Shown here piece by piece: positions 6,644 through 10,277 of a DNA stretch of 10,277 bases. The stretch is from Fusobacterium sp. (GTDB taxonomy: Bacteria; Fusobacteriota; Fusobacteriia; Fusobacteriales; Fusobacteriaceae): positions 1 to 10,277 of the forward strand of contig JAHHTB010000063.1 in the NCBI GenBank assembly GCA_020024855.1. Direction: 5' to 3'. Positions within the stretch are counted from its first letter, which is position 1. Every line of letters starts with the position of its first letter. Under the pieces are notes generated by a model. That model made no database searches. It was given only the letters and a program-made list of their open reading frames with translations, and was not told the DNA's origin. Both the position numbers and the translations under genes were made by a program.

Positions 6644-7570
6644 ATGAATTTAAAGAACAACAATGATAGATTTTATTCTTTAAATAATTATTTAAAAGAA
6701 ACATTTGGACATAAAATATATAAGGTTTCTCTTGATGGTGGATTTACTTGTCCCAATAGAGATGGCTTAATTTCAACAAGAGGCTGTCTTTTTTGTAGTG
6801 ATAGGGGGAGTGGAGAATTTACAGGAGAAAGAGGAAAATCAATAACAGAACAAATAGATGAACAACTAGAGTTTATATCTAGTAAGAATGAAGATAATAA
6901 TGTAATTGCTTATTTTCAAAATTTTACAAATACATATGGACCTGTTGAATATTTAAGAAAGATATACTATGAAGCACTTTCACATAAAAAAGTGATGGGA
7001 ATTGCAATTGCTACAAGACCTGATTGTTTAAATGAAGAAATTTTAAATCTTTTATCTGAAATTAATGAAAAGTTTTTCCTTTGGATTGAGCTAGGATTAC
7101 AAACTGCAAAAGATAATATTGCAGAGATAATAAATAGAGGATATAAAACAAAATGCTATATAGATATGGCTAAAAAACTAAATGAAAGAAATATAAAATT
7201 TGTTACTCATATGATAGTTGGTTTGCCAGAAGAAACAAAAAACGATCTTATTGAAACGGTAAATCTTATAAATGATGTAAATTCATGGGGAATAAAAATT
7301 CATCTTCTATATGTATTAAAGAAAAGTCAATTAGAAAGATATTATAATAAAAATAATTTTAAGGTATATGAAAGAGATGAATATACAGATATAGTAGTAG
7401 ATTTAATAGGTAGATTAAAACCAAATATAGTTATACATCGTCTTACAGGAGATGCAAAAAAAGAAGATTTGTTTTTACCACTATGGAGTGCTGATAAAAG
7501 AGGAGTATTAAATGAAATTCAAAAAAAACTTAAATTAAGAAATATATATCAAGGAAAGGAGTGGGAATAG
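6644..7570 (+). CDS. Radical SAM protein, TIGR01212 / YhcC-YtqA family
   Basis: A 308-residue cytosolic protein of the TIGR01212 radical SAM family (E. coli YhcC, B. subtilis YtqA). Cysteines C36, C48 and C51 (TCPNRDG then RGCLFC) form the family's C-x(11)-C-x2-C site for the [4Fe-4S] cluster that cleaves S-adenosylmethionine. Other family features are AYFQNFTNTY (89-98), the GIAIATRPDCL barrel strand (119-129), ELGLQ (149-153), HMIVGLPEET (189-198), HLLYVLKKS (220-228) and the C-terminal RLTGDAK (266-272) followed by W281. Length is normal. The substrate is not known to me with certainty; the B. subtilis homologue adjoins a tRNA wobble-uridine methyltransferase gene, so tRNA modification is a plausible role. 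The ATG follows AGAGGGGG by three bases. The next gene starts three bases after the stop, so the two are probably co-transcribed. A promoter around 6589-6617 is only weakly visible. Confidence 0.93.
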   Translation: MNLKNNNDRFYSLNNYLKETFGHKIYKVSLDGGFTCPNRDGLISTRGCLFCSDRGSGEFTGERGKSITEQIDEQLEFISSKNEDNNVIAYFQNFTNTYGPVEYLRKIYYEALSHKKVMGIAIATRPDCLNEEILNLLSEINEKFFLWIELGLQTAKDNIAEIINRGYKTKCYIDMAKKLNERNIKFVTHMIVGLPEETKNDLIETVNLINDVNSWGIKIHLLYVLKKSQLERYYNKNNFKVYERDEYTDIVVDLIGRLKPNIVIHRLTGDAKKEDLFLPLWSADKRGVLNEIQKKLKLRNIYQGKEWE

Positions 7571-7573
7571 AAA

Positions 7574-8428
7574 ATGAATGCAATATCAAAAATTAGACAA
7601 ATGCAACATGAAATGACAACAAAAGAAAAAAAGATAAGTAAGTTTATTCTTCAAAATCTTGATAATATAGTATATATGAATACTTATCAAATTGCTGAAA
7701 AATGTAATGTAAGTCAAGCATCAGTTGTTAGATTTGCTAAAAAACTAGGTTATTCAGGATTTCCTGATTTTAAAATCTCATTTGGTAGAGAGATGGGGCG
7801 TCTTGATGTGGAGGAGAAAATAAACTTTATATATGAAGATATAAAGGAAAAAGATGAACTAGATGATGTAATTAAAAAAATAGTTTATGCTAATAGTAAT
7901 ATAATTCAAGATACATATTCTATGATAAAAACAGAAACAATTAGAGAGGCTATTGATATTTTAAAAACAGCAAGAAAAATATATATATTAGGGGCTGGAT
8001 ATTCAGGTATAGTTGCTAAAGATTTTCATTATAAATTAGGGGAACTTGGTATGAATTCTATGTGTGAATCCGATTATCATATTCTACTTGCAAGTATATC
8101 AACTCTTGATAAAAGTGATGTTGTTTTTGTTATATCTCAAGGGGGAAAAACTCTTGATATTTATAATCTTGTAAAAGCTGCTAAAAAAAGAGGAGCAAAA
8201 ATTATATCAGTAACACAAATTTCACCAAATCCTATAAGTGATCTTGCTGATATAAAAATAAATACAGTTGTAGAAAAAAATAATTTCCGTTCAACTGCAC
8301 TTTCTTCAAGGATTGCTCAACTTACAATTATAGATATAATATATGTATCTCTAATAGTAGAGAATAAAAAATTAGCAGAGAGATATATAGGAGATGCTAT
8401 AAAACTTGTAAGTGATTTTAAAATGTAG
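7574..8428 (+). CDS. MurR/RpiR-family transcriptional regulator with SIS domain
   Basis: A 284-residue regulator with normal two-domain architecture. The N-terminal helix-turn-helix (about 1-75) has the family pattern: MTTKEKKISKFIL (14-26), then YQIAEKCNVSQASVVRFAKKLGYSGFPDFK (38-67, the DNA-contacting part). The C-terminal sugar-isomerase (SIS) domain (about 122-265) has the phosphosugar-binding loops ILGAGYSGIVAKD (138-150) and ISQGGKTLD (187-195). Such proteins bind sugar phosphates and repress or activate carbohydrate genes. The gene begins three bases after the radical SAM stop, with AAAGGAG (7555-7561) inside that gene's end, implying translational coupling. The next gene is nagB, so amino-sugar phosphates such as glucosamine-6-phosphate or N-acetylmannosamine-6-phosphate are the likely effectors; this is inference from position. 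No terminator separates it from nagB. The pairing with the radical SAM gene has no obvious metabolic logic. Confidence 0.93.
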   Translation: MNAISKIRQMQHEMTTKEKKISKFILQNLDNIVYMNTYQIAEKCNVSQASVVRFAKKLGYSGFPDFKISFGREMGRLDVEEKINFIYEDIKEKDELDDVIKKIVYANSNIIQDTYSMIKTETIREAIDILKTARKIYILGAGYSGIVAKDFHYKLGELGMNSMCESDYHILLASISTLDKSDVVFVISQGGKTLDIYNLVKAAKKRGAKIISVTQISPNPISDLADIKINTVVEKNNFRSTALSSRIAQLTIIDIIYVSLIVENKKLAERYIGDAIKLVSDFKM

Positions 8429-8440
8429 AACATAATATTT

Positions 8441-8455
8441 TGAAACAATAATTCA
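8441..8455 (+). promoter_or_regulatory. Possible operator upstream of nagB (TGAA-N7-TTCA)
   Basis: TGAAACAATAATTCA is an imperfect palindrome with 5 of 7 base pairs matching around a central A. It lies 12 bases after the regulator's stop and about 40 bases upstream of the nagB -35. TGAA...TTCA half-sites resemble those I recall for some RpiR-family operators. It overlaps one copy of a direct repeat, AAACAATAA (8443-8451; second copy 8462-8470). Evidence is symmetry and position only. Confidence 0.3.
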
Positions 8456-8493
8456 TATTTAAAACAATAAATGTATTTTTATTTCTTTTTTAA

Positions 8494-8522
8494 TTGATTT
8501 TTTATGAATAAAGTGTTATTCT
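8494..8522 (+). promoter_or_regulatory. nagB: Promoter of nagB
   Basis: TTGATT (8494-8499, 4 of 6) and TATTCT (8517-8522, 4 of 6) are separated by exactly 17 bases, with a start near 8529 and a leader of about 34 bases. An imperfect palindrome at 8515-8533 covers the -10 and the start point. Confidence 0.55.
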
Positions 8523-8533
8523 ATAAGTATAAC
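8515..8533 (+). promoter_or_regulatory. Possible operator over the nagB -10 (GTTAT-N9-ATAAC)
   Basis: A 19-base imperfect palindrome, GTTAT (8515-8519) and ATAAC (8529-8533), with 7 of 9 pairs matching around T8524. It overlaps the proposed -10 and transcription start, the position expected for a repressor site. Short A/T palindromes arise easily in this sequence, so this is tentative. Confidence 0.3.
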
Positions 8534-8562
8534 GAACATATAAGTATTTTTAGGAGGAATAA

Positions 8563-9393
8563 ATGAGATTAGTAATAACAGATAAAAATTTTTGTGACTG
8601 GGCTGCTGTACATGTAGCTAGAAGAATATTAGAGGCTAAACCTACAAAAGAAAAACCTTTTGTTTTAGGATTACCTACTGGAGGAACTCCTGTAAATATG
8701 TATAAGAGATTAGTACAGTTTTATAAAGATGGAATCTTATCTTTTGAAAATGTAGTAACTTTTAATATGGACGAGTATGTTGGGCTTGAGCCAAGCAATG
8801 AACAAAGTTATTATAATTATATGCATACAAATCTTTTTGATCATGTTGACATCAAACCTGAAAATATAAATATGCTTAATGGAATGGCAACAGACTATAA
8901 AGCTGAATGTGAAAGATATGAAGAAAAAATAAAAACTTATGGTGGAATAAATCTATTTGTTGGAGGAATTGGTCCTGATGGGCATATTGCTTTCAACGAG
9001 CCTGGTTCATCTCTAACTTCTAGAACAAGAGATAAAGAATTAACTCATGATACTATTATAGCAAATTCAAGATTTTTTGGTGGAGATATAAATAAAGTGC
9101 CAAAACTTGCTCTTACTGTTGGAGTGGGAACTGTAATGGACGCAGATGAAGTTTTAATTTTAGTAAATGGAGCTGGAAAAGCAAGAGCATTACAACATGC
9201 AGTGGAAGAGGGAGTAAATCATATGTGGACAATCTCTGCTTTACAAATGCATAGAAATGGAATTATCGTTTCTGATGAAGATGCAACTTTAGAATTAAAA
9301 GTTGGAACTTATAGATACTTTAAAGATATAGAACAAAATAATCTTGATACAGATAAAATGATAGCAGACTTATATGCTGAATACAAAAAATAA
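8563..9393 (+). CDS. nagB: Glucosamine-6-phosphate deaminase NagB
   Basis: A 276-residue cytosolic enzyme converting glucosamine-6-phosphate to fructose-6-phosphate and ammonia, which feeds amino sugars (chitin monomers, mucin, sialic acid, cell-wall sugars) into glycolysis. It aligns by eye with the 266-residue E. coli NagB at an offset of two residues. The phosphate loop is LGLPTGGTPVNMY (35-47); the catalytic residues are D70 in FNMDEY and D139, H141 and E146 in PDGHIAFNEP, matching E. coli D72, D141, H143 and E148. Residues R170 and K206 match R172 and K208. The allosteric N-acetylglucosamine-6-phosphate site also looks kept (S149, R156, K158 for E. coli S151, R158, K160), so allosteric activation is likely. 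AGGAGG (8552-8557) fixes the start. It follows an RpiR-type regulator and has its own promoter and terminator; nagA is not in the window. Confidence 0.98.
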   Translation: MRLVITDKNFCDWAAVHVARRILEAKPTKEKPFVLGLPTGGTPVNMYKRLVQFYKDGILSFENVVTFNMDEYVGLEPSNEQSYYNYMHTNLFDHVDIKPENINMLNGMATDYKAECERYEEKIKTYGGINLFVGGIGPDGHIAFNEPGSSLTSRTRDKELTHDTIIANSRFFGGDINKVPKLALTVGVGTVMDADEVLILVNGAGKARALQHAVEEGVNHMWTISALQMHRNGIIVSDEDATLELKVGTYRYFKDIEQNNLDTDKMIADLYAEYKK

Positions 9394-9410
9394 ACTATAA
9401 AATACTTTTA

Positions 9411-9447
9411 AAAAATAGGATAGGTTAATTACCTATTCTATTTTTTA
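9411..9447 (+). terminator. Rho-independent terminator of nagB
   Basis: A 10-bp stem, TAGGATAGGT (9416-9425) with ACCTATTCTA (9431-9440), contains one G-U pair and a 5-base loop. It is flanked by A and T runs that extend the stem and provide the T-tract (9441-9446). It lies about 20 bases after the nagB stop. Confidence 0.9.
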
Positions 9448-9465
9448 TTACTAAAAATATTTTTA

Positions 9466-9494
9466 TTGTAAAATAAATTTTAACATGCTATGAT
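9466..9494 (+). promoter_or_regulatory. Promoter of the DUF3298-like gene, extended -10
   Basis: TTGTAA (9466-9471, 4 of 6) and TATGAT (9489-9494, 5 of 6) are 17 bases apart. TGC immediately before the -10 makes an extended -10 element (TGn). The start would be near 9501, 25 bases before the ATG, with a perfect AAGGAGGT ribosome site at 9511-9518. Confidence 0.65.
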
Positions 9495-9525
9495 TTTAAT
9501 ATATTAGAATAAGGAGGTATAAACT

Positions 9526-10185
9526 ATGAAAAGTAAAAATATTGTTATTCCTTTTTTATTGATTTCATCTTTAGCTTTTGGAGATATTAAGGTGGAATCT
9601 ATAAAGAAAATTAAAACAGGAAAAGATTTTAGATATAATCTTACTATTCCACAATTTAAATTTAATGGAAAAGAGATGAGAGATTTAAATGGTGCATTTA
9701 CTAATGATGTTCTAACAACTATAGAAAGAACAAAAGCAGTAGGAGAAGAAGTTTCTAAAATGGACTCTGATTTAAAAGCAGAGGCTTTTATGAATTTTGA
9801 TGAATATAAAAATAGTTTTGGAGTTACATCAGTAGTTTTAAATAACTATATGTTTGAGGGCGGAGCTCATGGAATGACTGTTTTATCAAGTTATAATATT
9901 GATAATACAACTGGTAAAATTTTAACTTTTGACGACATATTCATTAAGAGTGCAAAACAATCCTTTGAAAAAGGAATATTACAAATTATAAAAAATAACA
10001 ACGATGGTAAATATATGAGTGATATTGAAAGTGTAGATTTAAACTCTGCAGTAATGTATTTTGATGGAGATTATGTTGTATTTAAATTCCAACAATACTC
10101 AATAGCACCATACTCATCAGGAGAACCAGCATTCAGATATAATAAAAATAATATAAAATCATTCTTTAAATATAAATTCAATTAA
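9526..10185 (+). CDS. Secreted DUF3298 / RsiV-like domain protein
   Basis: A 219-residue exported protein. It has a short classical signal peptide (KSK, hydrophobic IVIPFLLISSLAF, likely cleavage after G19) with no lipobox cysteine, so it should be periplasmic or released. The mature part matches the DUF4163 plus DUF3298 arrangement seen in RsiV and PdaC-type proteins. The first domain (about 22-105) starts with a beta-strand pattern, KDFRYNLTIPQF (33-44). The second (about 108-216) has GGAHG (112-116), YNIDNTTGKILTFDDIF (123-139) and YSIAPYSSGEPAFRY (191-205), all characteristic. In Bacillus, RsiV uses this fold to bind lysozyme, but RsiV also has a transmembrane segment and a sigma-binding tail, both absent here. 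No sigma factor or deacetylase gene is adjacent. Lysozyme or glycan binding is therefore only a possibility. It stands alone between its own promoter and terminator. Confidence 0.88.
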   Translation: MKSKNIVIPFLLISSLAFGDIKVESIKKIKTGKDFRYNLTIPQFKFNGKEMRDLNGAFTNDVLTTIERTKAVGEEVSKMDSDLKAEAFMNFDEYKNSFGVTSVVLNNYMFEGGAHGMTVLSSYNIDNTTGKILTFDDIFIKSAKQSFEKGILQIIKNNNDGKYMSDIESVDLNSAVMYFDGDYVVFKFQQYSIAPYSSGEPAFRYNKNNIKSFFKYKFN

Positions 10186-10234
10186 AATTTCTAAAAAATA
10201 TTTAATAGGACTTTTTACTATAAAATAAAAAATG

Positions 10235-10262
10235 AGAGCAGAGAAATCTGCTCTTTCTTTTT
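10235..10262 (+). terminator. Rho-independent terminator of the DUF3298-like gene
   Basis: An 8-bp perfect stem, AGAGCAGA (10235-10242) with TCTGCTCT (10247-10254), closes a GAAA tetraloop and is followed by a T-rich run (TTCTTTTTTCTT). It lies about 50 bases after the stop. Nothing recognisable follows before the window ends. Confidence 0.92.
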
Positions 10263-10277
10263 TCTTGTAAATTAAAG

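Noticed and set aside
8429..8475. Possible terminator after the RpiR-type regulator
   Set aside because: The TGAA/TTCA arms do not extend into a stable stem and no T-tract follows, so it does not look like an intrinsic terminator.

Overview
The window is strongly AT-rich. It combines Gram-negative outer-membrane proteins (a TonB-dependent receptor and a type Va autotransporter with the N-terminal leader style common in Fusobacteria) with cytosolic genes that look Firmicute-like (QueH, an RpiR-type regulator, clean AGGAGG ribosome-binding sites). That mixture points to Fusobacterium or a close relative. This is inferred from style and composition, not from a database match.

Layout. (1) 1-1002, plus strand: the 3' end of a TonB-dependent receptor, a hairpin terminator, then a 68-residue two-helix membrane protein of the DUF4405 (flavinylation-associated cytochrome) type. 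(2) 1002-1027: a perfect 26-base palindrome that can terminate transcription from both sides, facing the end of a 944-residue autotransporter on the minus strand (1049-3883). (3) 3884-4233: a very AT-rich gap with a probable autotransporter promoter and the terminator of the next minus-strand gene. (4) 4234-5382, minus: a 382-residue cytosolic protein of unknown function, its N-terminal half recalling DUF6348. (5) 5564-6214, plus: queH, divergent from (4). (6) 6345-6521, minus: a 58-residue winged-helix protein, convergent with queH across a long imperfect hairpin. (7) 6644-8428, plus: a TIGR01212/YhcC-type radical SAM gene and, three bases later, an RpiR/MurR-family sugar-phosphate regulator. 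(8) 8563-9393: nagB with its own promoter and possible operators. (9) 9526-10185: a secreted DUF3298/RsiV-like protein with its own promoter and terminator.

How the genes work together. The clearest functional link is between the RpiR/SIS regulator and nagB. A regulator that senses a sugar phosphate sits directly upstream of glucosamine-6-phosphate deaminase, and imperfect palindromes lie in the gap between them. The receptor and the small cytochrome may both serve iron or haem uptake. The other genes look like separate transcription units with their own promoters and terminators. Overall this reads as a mostly core-genome region of short transcription units. I see no CRISPR array, insertion sequence, prophage, tRNA or rRNA gene. 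The least explained items are the 382-residue protein, the 58-residue winged-helix protein and the stand-alone DUF3298 protein.
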